A stretch of 64,000 nucleotides of DNA from IMG/VR virus record IMGVR_UViG_3300024518_002836, positions 1 through 64,000 of that record, one strand, 5' to 3'. The translations under genes were made by a program, and so were the position numbers. This DNA is from a virus. Positions 17,261 through 26,486 of this stretch are shown here, one piece after another; the first letter of the stretch is position 1; every line of letters starts with the position of its first letter. The notes beneath the pieces are model-generated. The model was not told the origin of the DNA. It saw only the letters and a list, made by a program, of their open reading frames with translations, and searched no databases.

Positions 17261-19819
17261 CTATTCAAGCGTGGTGAAGGACAAATCTTTATTCTCATCT
17301 TCCCTAACATCCCATATACCATCATCTGTGGACGATTCAACAGGTTCTTCAACAAAACTTGAAAATGCTAACCATTGTTTCTGTCCCTTTAAAGGAATAA
17401 CCCGTAAATGTAACTTAGTATCAAATTTCTCTCCCTTAAGGAAATATTCGTGATAACCATGTCTCTGCACTCCCAATTCAATAGACCCCTTATCAATTAG
17501 TTTTTCCTTAGAAACGGTCTCTTGGACTCTTGCTGGATATTTACCCGCTTTACCAAATAAATCAAACACATTATCAATCGAATCAATTTGTATTTCCCAG
17601 CCTATTTGTTCTTTATTTAAAAGAAAACTTAAATCCAAATTACCATCTTTTCTAAGGTATAATTTAAAATCACCCTTTCTATATTCTTCGGGAGTTTTAT
17701 ACCCTTTAACAATAGTCATAGGATTCGTTTCAAACCCTTCTTCTAATATTTCTTCATCATCCAAAGTCGTAAAATTAGTATTACTTAAAGGAATAATATC
17801 ATTAAATTTATTTTTCATATCTTCTGCTAATTTTTTAGGGTTATCGTTCCAAACCTCTTTAAATAATCTTTTAAAATCCTTATCTCTAAGACCATTTTCT
17901 ATAATATCTTCCAATTCCATTTCATTATCATTTTCTCTAATTAGTTTTATTATTATTGCCCTCATATGGCCGGTCTTTGCTTTTAATAATTCAACAATTT
18001 CTTCTTTAACAACATCTAAATCCACAAGAGCATTTTTAGCCATTAAATTATTATTTTTAAAACCATAAATGGTAAATCCATCCATATCATATTTAAGAAT
18101 AATTTCAGTTTCTCCATGAATATCATCAGTAATAGAAATGCCCTTCTCCAAAGCCCTTGCCTTGTAAGATTTAGTATCACCATCAGTATTGGCTAACAAC
18201 TCCAAAGTTATTAATTTATCAGGAGTCTCTACTTCAGGAATTTCAATCACTTTAGCTGAATAAACTCTAAATTGTCCCTTACTATTCTTCTTCACTTCAT
18301 CAACCTTCACACGAATAATTTTACCAATCTCAACATTAATTTTAGTATTTAATGCTTTACCAACATTTAAATAATACCTATCATTAACCTTCTCAGATTG
18401 AAGTTTCCTTGCTTCTGCTGGTAATATAGGTCCAGCCCCTAAAGTGTAAGAATTTAAATTAGATTTGGTCGTTTTCTTATCCAATACTATCAAATCTAAA
18501 TCAACAAATTTCTTCCATTTAATCCATTTTGGGTTCTTTTTTGCTCCTTTAATATATGTAGAAGTAAGGTCTTTAATAACTACTCCTTCAGCAGTTGGAA
18601 TCTTCATTATCTCTTTAGCATATTTATTAATATCAGACAAACTATCAGCAATTCTAGTGTCCTTTTTAGAAGGGAACTGTAATTTTTCATCAGAATGAAT
18701 AGAGTAATTTTGGAAAAGAATATTAATCCTATCTTGAAGAGGAGAATCAGTTAAATCTCTATCATTATGACGCATAATATCAAACACATGACATTTCAAT
18801 ACACCATCTGATTTTTTCCCCTTAAAAATTTTAGCCACGACTTGTGCTCTATGTAAGGGTTTATCATTTTCAAACAACATTAGTTCCCCATCAAGAATAC
18901 ATTCACCAAATTTCTTTTCTTTAAGAATTTTAACCTGTTCTGAACATCTATCAGTAATATCATTACCATTAAATGAATAAATCGAAACCTTATTATCAAT
19001 TTTATGTAATTGTATCCTCATTCCATCGTATTTTTCCTGAACAAGCCAATCTCCTGTAAATCCTTTAAGTTCATTAATATCATCTACATCGAAGATTCTA
19101 TACATTGGCTTATTTGGGACAAGGAAGTGAATATCGTCCTTTTCCTTGTCGGCCTTCTCAATATCAAGACCGAGTAATTCCTCCCACTCGGATTTGGAAT
19201 AAAATTTTAGATACAAAGCCTTTAATAAGGACATAGCACCCTTAACTTTGGCTTTAACCTCTTGTGTATTTTTCTCATCCCCATAATGCTCCATAATGTA
19301 GGGGGTGATGGTCTTCTCATGTAGGTCTAGGCCGTCATACCCGTCAGTAATTTGGTCGCCTTTGGGGAGATATTCCGACCAAAATTCAATTGGAAGGGCG
19401 TTTCGGTCATCTCTAATCGCCCAATGGATAAATAGAGCAAGATGTGCTTTATTTTCTAATAGTCTTTCTAGAACTTGTTCCTTGAATTCTTTAGAAAATG
19501 GGTCTTTAACATAATCACTATCATATCTAAGAGTTTTAATGGCATTATAGATAGTCTGAGCTAATGTTGATTCAGGATTATTTGCTTCAGAAGATTCTAA
19601 ATCCTTTTCATCTAATACTCGTTTTAATTGTCTAGAAAGGTCATCAATATCTGAATAAATATTTTTCAATTTATCAATAGACTTTTGCCAATCCTTAGCA
19701 TAATCTTTTGGTTGCTGTCTAGCAGTAAGATAGGATGCCCTAATCTCTTCAAAAAGGCGCTGAATACGCCTAGAAAGAGGATTTTTCTCTTTCTTAAATC
19801 GGAGACCACTTAAAGGCAT
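17261..19819 (-). CDS. ATP-dependent DNA ligase with long C-terminal extension
   Basis: An 852-residue protein. The adenylation motif EKYDGMR has its lysine at 263; LDGEL (309-313), EGVVIKD (411-417) and KWIKWKK (431-437) are the other nucleotidyltransferase motifs, and an OB-fold follows to about 530. Residues 1-250 form a helical DNA-binding region. After 530 come about 320 further residues, ending in a beta-rich part (FKLYLRKDGNLDLSFLL, RHGYHEYFLKG) that somewhat recalls LigD-type phosphoesterase domains, though its identity is unsure. It is unusual to find a ligase inside a head gene cluster. Confidence 0.85.
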   Translation of the reverse strand: MPLSGLRFKKEKNPLSRRIQRLFEEIRASYLTARQQPKDYAKDWQKSIDKLKNIYSDIDDLSRQLKRVLDEKDLESSEANNPESTLAQTIYNAIKTLRYDSDYVKDPFSKEFKEQVLERLLENKAHLALFIHWAIRDDRNALPIEFWSEYLPKGDQITDGYDGLDLHEKTITPYIMEHYGDEKNTQEVKAKVKGAMSLLKALYLKFYSKSEWEELLGLDIEKADKEKDDIHFLVPNKPMYRIFDVDDINELKGFTGDWLVQEKYDGMRIQLHKIDNKVSIYSFNGNDITDRCSEQVKILKEKKFGECILDGELMLFENDKPLHRAQVVAKIFKGKKSDGVLKCHVFDIMRHNDRDLTDSPLQDRINILFQNYSIHSDEKLQFPSKKDTRIADSLSDINKYAKEIMKIPTAEGVVIKDLTSTYIKGAKKNPKWIKWKKFVDLDLIVLDKKTTKSNLNSYTLGAGPILPAEARKLQSEKVNDRYYLNVGKALNTKINVEIGKIIRVKVDEVKKNSKGQFRVYSAKVIEIPEVETPDKLITLELLANTDGDTKSYKARALEKGISITDDIHGETEIILKYDMDGFTIYGFKNNNLMAKNALVDLDVVKEEIVELLKAKTGHMRAIIIKLIRENDNEMELEDIIENGLRDKDFKRLFKEVWNDNPKKLAEDMKNKFNDIIPLSNTNFTTLDDEEILEEGFETNPMTIVKGYKTPEEYRKGDFKLYLRKDGNLDLSFLLNKEQIGWEIQIDSIDNVFDLFGKAGKYPARVQETVSKEKLIDKGSIELGVQRHGYHEYFLKGEKFDTKLHLRVIPLKGQKQWLAFSSFVEEPVESSTDDGIWDVREDENKDLSFTTLE

Positions 19820-19828
19820 TTATATCAC

Positions 19829-20317
19829 TTAAAAACCAGAAGATAACATTAGTAAAACATGTCTAATAGATTCGGGATTAGGACTAGAATTACTAATTTC
19901 TAATTTTAATAATTTGTGAATTAGTGCTTCTTTTTCATTTTTAGGACCCTGTTCTAATACAGTATATGCTTCAACAACTAATTCATCTAACTCTTTACTA
20001 AATTTCTTTAAATCATCTAATTGTGCCTGAAGTGATTCAGTAGTAATAGATTTAACTGTCCCGTCTGTAACATAAATATTTTCCGGAACACCTTTACTTC
20101 CATCCATAGGAGTAGTCCGACTCAATGTTTTGTATTCCTTTACTTTCTCAGCCTTTGGTCTAACGAGTTTAACATCTTCTCCACCAGCAGGGTCACAATT
20201 ATGTTCTTCTGTTGCCGATTCCAATTGAAGTTCACTTTCATCATCAGCACTATGAAGATTATTCATCGTGTCAACTTGAACCTCTTTTAATTTTTTCAAG
20301 ATTGCATCAATATTCAT
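19829..20317 (-). CDS. Small protein of the scaffold neighbourhood
   Basis: A 162-residue protein. The start MNIDAILKKLKEVQ is a short amphipathic helix somewhat like the tag of neighbouring proteins but without the Trp. Residues 25-50 are acidic, and residues 95-140 are coiled coil (LQAQLDDLKKFSKELDELV). It overlaps the preceding gene by 4 nt. It could be a scaffold or core component. Function unknown. Confidence 0.6.
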   Translation of the reverse strand: MNIDAILKKLKEVQVDTMNNLHSADDESELQLESATEEHNCDPAGGEDVKLVRPKAEKVKEYKTLSRTTPMDGSKGVPENIYVTDGTVKSITTESLQAQLDDLKKFSKELDELVVEAYTVLEQGPKNEKEALIHKLLKLEISNSSPNPESIRHVLLMLSSGF

Positions 20318-20562
20318 ATTGTTCCGCCCCCTAATTTAGTAACAAGAGTATTAATCTCATCCCAACTCATCTTAGCAATAGTGTTAGAATCAGGAACAAC
20401 TCCATCTACCGCAACCATTTGTGGTGTTGGGCTATCAACCTTTACAAAACCAGATTTCATTAAAATGTTTTCGCTATTATACACAGTATCTTCTAGTTTT
20501 TGGATTTTATCCACTAATAATTTCAGCACTTCTAGCGTTTCGTCCTTTGTTTCTTCGCTCAT
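20314..20562 (-). CDS. Small scaffold-like protein with C-terminal tag-like helix
   Basis: An 82-residue acidic protein with a helical N-terminus (EVLKLLVDKIQKLEDTV). Its last 22 residues (61-82), with TIAKMSWDEINTLVTKL, align with the C-terminus of the protease/scaffold (EIAKMDWNEIHLAMSRL), both preceded by VP. KMSWDEI also matches the N-terminal tag M-S-W-x-x-I. This places the tag motif at the C-terminus of two assembly proteins. A scaffold or accessory scaffold role is inferred. Confidence 0.65.
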   Translation of the reverse strand: MSEETKDETLEVLKLLVDKIQKLEDTVYNSENILMKSGFVKVDSPTPQMVAVDGVVPDSNTIAKMSWDEINTLVTKLGGGTI

Positions 20563-20891
20563 TTCTTTCTCAACCCCTTACTCTTAGGATAAATAATCTC
20601 ACGAAGTTCTCTATACATTTCTTCGTAAGATTTACGTAATTTGGCAGCCAAAGCAACAACATCTACATTTTGCTCAGAAATACTTTTAACTTTCTTTTGC
20701 ATTTTTTTGTCAGCTTTAACTAAATCTAATTTTCTCATAAGGTCAATTAATTCACCCATTCTAGTGAAATCTTGACCAAAATATTCTGAAGGTTCTGCTG
20801 CTGATAAAACCTTTTTAAGTTTCTTTTTTTCTTTAACAGACAGACTAGCCAATGCTGGGCTGTCCTCTTTAATTACATCAAACCATGTCAT
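20559..20891 (-). CDS. Tagged internal protein (MTWFDVIK)
   Basis: A 110-residue basic helical protein. The N-terminal tag MTWFDVIK is followed by a Lys-rich helical bundle and a C-terminus ending SKGLRKK. It overlaps its upstream neighbour by 4 nt. The tag suggests loading into the procapsid; the basic body could bind packaged DNA. Both are inference. Confidence 0.65.
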   Translation of the reverse strand: MTWFDVIKEDSPALASLSVKEKKKLKKVLSAAEPSEYFGQDFTRMGELIDLMRKLDLVKADKKMQKKVKSISEQNVDVVALAAKLRKSYEEMYRELREIIYPKSKGLRKK

Positions 20892-21193
20892 GCTAAATCA
20901 CCCAATCTATTTTCATAAAATTCTATAACATCATCAACGTCTGTAAATTTTACAAAGCGTTCTTCGTCTTTAAAACCACTTACCCAATATTCTTGTTTAA
21001 TTGCTAAGAATTTTATTACGCTATATTCTTCATTTTTATGAACACTAATACTAAATGAATCAGGAAGACCTTGAAGTAAAGGTTTAACATATTCAACAGA
21101 TGCAGTAAATCCTAATTTTTTTAATGCATCTACAATAAAATTAGCAGTTACCCTTACTGAATTCTCATTCTTTAATACACTTTCCCAACTCAT
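20888..21193 (-). CDS. Tagged internal protein (MSWESVLK)
   Basis: A 101-residue protein. After the tag comes an alpha/beta domain: a helix (VTANFIVDALKKLG), then strands SFSISVHKN, YSVIKFLAIKQEYWVSGF, then a helix (VDDVIEFYENRL). It looks like a compact folded domain of a small-effector kind. No family recognised. Overlaps both neighbours by 4 nt. Confidence 0.65.
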   Translation of the reverse strand: MSWESVLKNENSVRVTANFIVDALKKLGFTASVEYVKPLLQGLPDSFSISVHKNEEYSVIKFLAIKQEYWVSGFKDEERFVKFTDVDDVIEFYENRLGDLA

Positions 21194-24012
21194 TCTTCTT
21201 CTTCCCTCCTTTTTCTATCTCTTTCTTTTGATGCTGCATGGTGTCGTTCCGTATCTCTTATTCTATTTTTAGGAGCAACCCATTTCGGGTCTTTAGATTG
21301 AACCTCTATTTCTTTTTCTTTTTCTGGTTCCTGTTCATCTATATGCTTTTCTTTATCTTGTCTTTCTTCTTCTGCTAAACGCTCAACCTTATCTTCATAA
21401 GATTCTGGAATATATTTATCTCCTTCTTTTTCTTTACGCTCTTCTTCTTCTTGCAGATGACTGAATTCACCCATAAGGTTTGCATTCCCTGCTTCCAATA
21501 ATTGTTCAATATTCACAGCATCATCATCAACAAATTCATGGTCATCTCCTTCTATATATTCAATCACATTTCCAGCAACATCAACAATTTGTTCATCTAA
21601 ATGTAATCCCTGACCAATATATTCTTCGTCCGGAAGGTAGTCTCGATAATCAACTTTCTCATCTTTAGCATAAGAAACAGCACCCATTTGCTCAACTCTT
21701 CTATCAAATAAATGCGGAAAATCTTCTACATTTGGGTGTTGTCCAGATGCTAAAGCTCTAATTAATCTAGTTCTATTAGAATCAATCTTTTGTTGAGTTA
21801 ATATCGTTCTAAACTTCTTCCTTTTCTGACGCTCCTTATCCATAAAAAGATTATATTCAGGTAACATTATATTAACAAGCCTTTTTAAGTCGTCTTCATC
21901 ATATTTCTTTCCAGCCTTAACAACTCGTACTAAAGACGTAATTCTTAAATCTAATTCCTCTTTCTTTTCTGTAGAAAAATTAGTCCTTCTTCTAGTTTTA
22001 GTAGTGGGTTTATAGAAAGGGTCCTCTTTTAATGCTAACTCTTGAAATCTTTTTAAATCTTTATTAGCAATTTTATTAAAATTCTTTTCTATCTTTTTAG
22101 ATAACTCGTTAATCATTTTAGTAAGTTCTTTTTTAATTGGTTCCCATGAAGGAATGTTTTCTTTTACTTCTCCCCATACGCGCTTAATCGCTTCATAGTT
22201 TATTAATAATTCAATATACTCATCATCAGTTGGATTATCTTTATCCATATCTTTTATTGTATCAGAAATCGCATCTAATAATCTTCTAGCATCTTGTTCA
22301 GGTAAACTTTTATATTCATCACCTTCTAATTCTTCTTGCATAGTTAATGCGTCGTCATGAAAATCTAAAAGTGTTTCTAACATTAATTCTTGCTCATCTG
22401 TTAATTCTGGTTTCTCAACTTGTTTTTCACCAGTATCTAATTTTTTTCTAATCCTTTTAATAATATATCTAGCACTAACCACTAAATCTGCATTTAAATC
22501 TCCTTCTTTTAATGCTTTAATAAAGATTTTTAATAATATATTGAGATTTTTCCTAAAAATAGTATGATGTTCCGGGCGGGTTTTCCCATCTTCTTCATAT
22601 GAAATGCCAAAATCGCTTTTACCAGATACTGACTGTTCATCAAACATTTCTAATTGTTCTGAAGTAAGGTTTGAAAAAAAGGATTGTAATTTTTGTAATA
22701 ATTCTATCCCATCATTATCACCGGGAACTCTTAATAAATAAGATAATTCTTCATCATACGCTTCCCAGTTTTTCAAATTTCCTGATTTACCTGTTCCTAG
22801 TCGACCAGATTTAGGCATATCTTTCATATAATTAGGGTGAGCATTTTTAACCTCTCTAACAAACTCTTTAAATTTAATAGTGTAATCATCAAGGAATGGT
22901 TTTAAATCCGCAGTTAAAGTGAATGCTTTAACATCATCAATAAACTTCTGCTTTCTAGCTTTTAATCTAATCATCTCTTCATAAGATACTGGAATATATT
23001 CTTTCCCTTCTTTTATTTCACGCTCTTCTTCTGCTTCCCTATGTTGTTTTCTTTCTTTTGTTTCTACGATTTCAGGTTTAGGTGTCTTCTCTTTCTCTTC
23101 TACTGGCCCACCTAATTCTTTTTTAGTTTTAGTTATCCTATCTTTAATTTGTTTGATTTGTATATCTAACTTATCATTGATTCTAGCATTTTTATTATAT
23201 CTAGCTCTTATATTCTTTACAAGACTTTCTATTGGTAAGATGTCTCCAACTTTCTTATGTTGTTCTCTTGCTTCTTTAATTTCACGTTCTAACTCTCTTG
23301 CATCAGCATTTAAATATAATGTTTCTAATTTATTTAACTTTCCTGTTAATATCTTAAGGCCTGTTTTTAACAAACTATTTTTAATTTTAGGATTATTCCT
23401 TTCTTCATAACTATGCCCCATTAATTTAGTGTAATGGTTTTTTAATTCAACAAAATCTTCCTTAAAGAATTGTAATTGTTCTTTCATATCATTGATTAAT
23501 AAAGCGTGTTCTTTTTGTTCTTCTTTCCACCAAGAAGTAATCTGTTTTCTTTTTTCTTTTTTCTCAGAAGCAGATAATTTTTTACCCTTACCTGCTCTTC
23601 TTTTTAAATTCGTAATATGTCTTAAAAGCCCCTTATCATCTGGCTCATCAGTAGCGATAATTTTTTGATTTATTAACGATTCTAGTAAATCCTTTTTTTC
23701 CTCAGATTTAGGACCAAGTAATATTTTTAAGTTTTTAGTAGGAATATCTTCGGATTCTTCAATACGCGCTATCATATTTTTATAACCCTTAGCCTGTCTT
23801 GCAAACTGCTCTTTTCCCAATTCAATATCTTCTGGAATATCTTTAATCATAGATACTGTTTCTTTCATAGCCTCCTTCCAATATTCTCCACCTAATTCTT
23901 CTAAACCTTCTTCTCTAGCAGCCTCGACACCTTTTATTAATTCGCCCATAAACACTTTGGTTAAAGTATAAGGGTCGCGTTTACCAATTAGGTGGGCTTT
24001 GAGTAAGGTCAT
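21190..24012 (-). CDS. Very large coiled-coil protein, shortened tag
   Basis: A 940-residue, highly charged, almost all-helical protein. ATG 24012 is chosen over in-frame GTG codons at 24027/24024 because GGTGA lies 8 nt upstream; it gives MTLLKAHLIG, close to the LLKAH of the 32,508 gene (MSWQILLKAHHF). Long Glu/Lys coiled-coil runs fill residues 100-350 and 550-720. The C-terminus is extremely charged (KERDRKRREEEE). It may be an internal core or jumbo internal protein. No enzyme motif seen. Confidence 0.65.
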   Translation of the reverse strand: MTLLKAHLIGKRDPYTLTKVFMGELIKGVEAAREEGLEELGGEYWKEAMKETVSMIKDIPEDIELGKEQFARQAKGYKNMIARIEESEDIPTKNLKILLGPKSEEKKDLLESLINQKIIATDEPDDKGLLRHITNLKRRAGKGKKLSASEKKEKRKQITSWWKEEQKEHALLINDMKEQLQFFKEDFVELKNHYTKLMGHSYEERNNPKIKNSLLKTGLKILTGKLNKLETLYLNADARELEREIKEAREQHKKVGDILPIESLVKNIRARYNKNARINDKLDIQIKQIKDRITKTKKELGGPVEEKEKTPKPEIVETKERKQHREAEEEREIKEGKEYIPVSYEEMIRLKARKQKFIDDVKAFTLTADLKPFLDDYTIKFKEFVREVKNAHPNYMKDMPKSGRLGTGKSGNLKNWEAYDEELSYLLRVPGDNDGIELLQKLQSFFSNLTSEQLEMFDEQSVSGKSDFGISYEEDGKTRPEHHTIFRKNLNILLKIFIKALKEGDLNADLVVSARYIIKRIRKKLDTGEKQVEKPELTDEQELMLETLLDFHDDALTMQEELEGDEYKSLPEQDARRLLDAISDTIKDMDKDNPTDDEYIELLINYEAIKRVWGEVKENIPSWEPIKKELTKMINELSKKIEKNFNKIANKDLKRFQELALKEDPFYKPTTKTRRRTNFSTEKKEELDLRITSLVRVVKAGKKYDEDDLKRLVNIMLPEYNLFMDKERQKRKKFRTILTQQKIDSNRTRLIRALASGQHPNVEDFPHLFDRRVEQMGAVSYAKDEKVDYRDYLPDEEYIGQGLHLDEQIVDVAGNVIEYIEGDDHEFVDDDAVNIEQLLEAGNANLMGEFSHLQEEEERKEKEGDKYIPESYEDKVERLAEEERQDKEKHIDEQEPEKEKEIEVQSKDPKWVAPKNRIRDTERHHAASKERDRKRREEEE

Positions 24013-24020
24013 TAAAGAAT

Positions 24021-24239
24021 TCACCACTTATTTTCTGTCCTTTTTTGTTTCTTAGGAAGATGCACTACATAATCAATATCATTTGAAGATGTTCTTTCAT
24101 TATTATGATTTTTCTTATCTGGTAATTGCATAGGAGTAAGGTTTCTATCAATTGGTTTTTTCTGTTCTGCTAAACTCAGCATCTTTTCAGTCTCTTGAAG
24201 TTCTCTTCTAATCTTTGCTACTTCTTTTCTATTTGTCAT
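24021..24239 (-). CDS. Small helical protein
   Basis: A 72-residue basic protein, MTNRKEVAKIRRELQETEKML..., with a helical first half and a disordered polar second half (NHNNERTSSND). It lies between two tagged proteins and has no Trp tag itself. Function unknown. Confidence 0.55.
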   Translation of the reverse strand: MTNRKEVAKIRRELQETEKMLSLAEQKKPIDRNLTPMQLPDKKNHNNERTSSNDIDYVVHLPKKQKRTENKW

Positions 24240-24682
24240 TATCTTACCTCCGGAATATTTTTCTTACGAATCATACGTCTAATCTTACCAAGAAGGCGCT
24301 TTTGTTCTCTAGGTTCCTCTCTAGCCCTTGTTGCTAAAAGTGTAACCGCATCAGCCAACTCCCCATATTGCCCTCTAGATTCTCTCATAAGTCTAGCACG
24401 AACTTCTTTAATGTTTGCTCTAGTATCATCACCAGTAGAAACATCTTCGTCTATTGGTTCTCTTCTAGGTTCAGCAGTTTTACGAGAAGATGGAGAAATA
24501 GTTTTTCTACCAAATGTAGGCCTACCTTGCATTTCTTCCGGCATTCCTTTCGGATGCTCCGCAATTTTAGGACCAACATCCAAAGTGGTTTGTCCGGGGT
24601 TTTTTCTAGCAATATTCGCTGCACGTCTAATTCGACGAGTCTGCTCTATTTTAGATTCTTTTAGTATTTTAAACCAAGTCAT
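24239..24682 (-). CDS. Tagged basic protein (MTWFKILK)
   Basis: A 147-residue protein with Arg-rich helices (EQTRRIRRAANIARKN near the start; LLGKIRRMIRKKN near the end) separated by a polar linker. The strong positive charge and the tag suggest a DNA-associated protein carried inside the head; inference only. It lies directly downstream of the portal gene. Confidence 0.65.
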   Translation of the reverse strand: MTWFKILKESKIEQTRRIRRAANIARKNPGQTTLDVGPKIAEHPKGMPEEMQGRPTFGRKTISPSSRKTAEPRREPIDEDVSTGDDTRANIKEVRARLMRESRGQYGELADAVTLLATRAREEPREQKRLLGKIRRMIRKKNIPEVR

Positions 24683-24686
24683 TTAA

Positions 24687-26321
24687 TCACCTCGTTTCTG
24701 TGCGTTTATCAACATTTTGATTACCTGCCTCTTTAGGCAAGCCTGTGGCTCTCTTATCAGGCCCTACGCTCATTGAGGGTTTATTCCTTGTGGCTCCGGC
24801 GTCCACCTTCGGAGTATCTTTTCCTCCCTGCATCATTTGTTCCTGCATTTGCCCCATTTGACTAGAATCTATATTAGTTCCAGCATACGGGTCAGTTTCG
24901 ACTTTACCTCCTTTTTCGCCAGAAGGTGCCTGTTGTGGCTCAGGCGGTTCCTTCTTAAACGTAAACTCACCTTCTTCATTCATATCCACCACAAACCCAA
25001 GATTCTTAATTGACGCAGCAATGTTAACTTCAATTTCTCTCTTCCGCATTACTGCAATTTCATCTTCTTCTTCGGAAGGCGGTAATACTAATCGCCAATC
25101 TGTAATCCCGAATTCTTTAACCACCCATGGAAATACATAATGGTTATAAACGTTCTGAGCCATTTCAACTGCACGGTTAGTAACAAGGATTTGCATACCC
25201 TCATTATTTAATCCACCGCTAGCCGAATTATCCGCCATAAAGATTTTACTCACACCATAGAATGCAGAAATTCTATCTCGAAGGTCTTCCTTAACAGCAA
25301 CATATTCCATTTCTTTAAGCGAATCCATAAATTTAATCCACTCAATAGACCCCTTACCATTTTCTGCTTCAATACCCATAACTGGAATAAAATGTTGGTC
25401 TTCTTCCATTTTTTCTTTAACTGCTCTCCAAAAAGTTCGCATTGATTCAATATTACGAGTTTGAACAGCAAGCAATCCTTTAGGCATACGGCTCTTTGTA
25501 TAAGAAGTGTTCACATAATTCTCCATAGCAATAAGAGTAGTAATATGATTAAATAATGTAATAATAGGAGAAGAACCATACATTCTACCCGGTGAATACT
25601 TGCTAAAATGTAATACTTCTCCTTCAATAAAATATTGGTCTTCACCATGAACGCGATTTACATAATGAACCGGATAAAGAGTCTCATTTGTTTCTGGATG
25701 ACACTCAAAAGCATTTTCTGCAAGATACTCTCTATCATTAAGTGCAGTAAACCCTTTAGTTCCACGTTCACCAACTTCATCAGAATAAATAGCCATAGTA
25801 ACCGGGTCTGCCCTATAAATTTCTTTGACTTTGTGAAGTTTAATATCACCATTACCATCTAAATAATACTCTTTAACAAGAACAACATAAGCATCATCAA
25901 CAATATTTAAATCATCTTCTAACTCTTTAAATACATCAATTAACATTTGATTAGATTTATTAACATAACCATCAAACATATTTTTTGCGTATTTTAATTG
26001 ATTTTGATTAGGCTTTCTTAAATTAATAGAACCACATTCAGAACACTCTTCAACAGGAGCCTCATGTTCTTTATCACAATCTAAACATTTCTGTGCAAAC
26101 TTTTTTCGCCATTCATATCCCCGTCGGAATACTTCATTTTTTAATTGTGTAATACACGTTCTAGTAATTACCGAATTATGAGCCAAATTAAATAATAACG
26201 GGGTAGTCATTAAATAATTTGCCTCTCTTTCCTGAATACCTAAGTTAAACACCTTTCGGTCAGCAGGTTTAGGAGTGCTTCTCCTTAAGAAATTTCTAAT
26301 AGACCACTTTCTCTTTACCAT
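24687..26321 (-). CDS. Portal protein
   Basis: A 544-residue protein. The clip and stem pattern is typical: ADPVTMAIYSDE, GEVLHFSKYSPGRMYGSSPI, then ISAFYGVSKIFMADNSASGGLNNEGMQ and MAQNVYNHYVFPWVVKEFG. Residues 75-100 carry a four-Cys zinc knuckle (CLDCDKEH...CSECGS), uncommon in portals. The last 80 residues are Pro/Gly/Gln-rich and disordered. The family forms the dodecameric DNA gateway at one capsid vertex. It is downstream of the large terminase and a homing endonuclease. Confidence 0.9.
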   Translation of the reverse strand: MVKRKWSIRNFLRRSTPKPADRKVFNLGIQEREANYLMTTPLLFNLAHNSVITRTCITQLKNEVFRRGYEWRKKFAQKCLDCDKEHEAPVEECSECGSINLRKPNQNQLKYAKNMFDGYVNKSNQMLIDVFKELEDDLNIVDDAYVVLVKEYYLDGNGDIKLHKVKEIYRADPVTMAIYSDEVGERGTKGFTALNDREYLAENAFECHPETNETLYPVHYVNRVHGEDQYFIEGEVLHFSKYSPGRMYGSSPIITLFNHITTLIAMENYVNTSYTKSRMPKGLLAVQTRNIESMRTFWRAVKEKMEEDQHFIPVMGIEAENGKGSIEWIKFMDSLKEMEYVAVKEDLRDRISAFYGVSKIFMADNSASGGLNNEGMQILVTNRAVEMAQNVYNHYVFPWVVKEFGITDWRLVLPPSEEEDEIAVMRKREIEVNIAASIKNLGFVVDMNEEGEFTFKKEPPEPQQAPSGEKGGKVETDPYAGTNIDSSQMGQMQEQMMQGGKDTPKVDAGATRNKPSMSVGPDKRATGLPKEAGNQNVDKRTETR

Positions 26322-26330
26322 AATTATACC

Positions 26331-26486
26331 TCAATAAGGCTTATTCCATTTTTTAGCTTCTTCTAATTTACAACTAAAACATTTATCGGCTAATGTATTT
26401 TTCCGTTTTGGGCAAAATCTACATCTATATTTTAACGGTACTTTAAGTTTAATGCTAATAATAATTCTAGATAATCTTCTTCCCAT
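26331..26486 (-). CDS. Small zinc-ribbon peptide
   Basis: A 51-residue basic protein with YRCRFCPKRKNTLADKCFSC, i.e. C-x2-C...C-x2-C. The start overlaps the stop of the homing endonuclease gene (TGATG). It resembles short zinc-ribbon proteins found across virus genomes; no specific function. Confidence 0.6.
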   Translation of the reverse strand: MGRRLSRIIISIKLKVPLKYRCRFCPKRKNTLADKCFSCKLEEAKKWNKPY

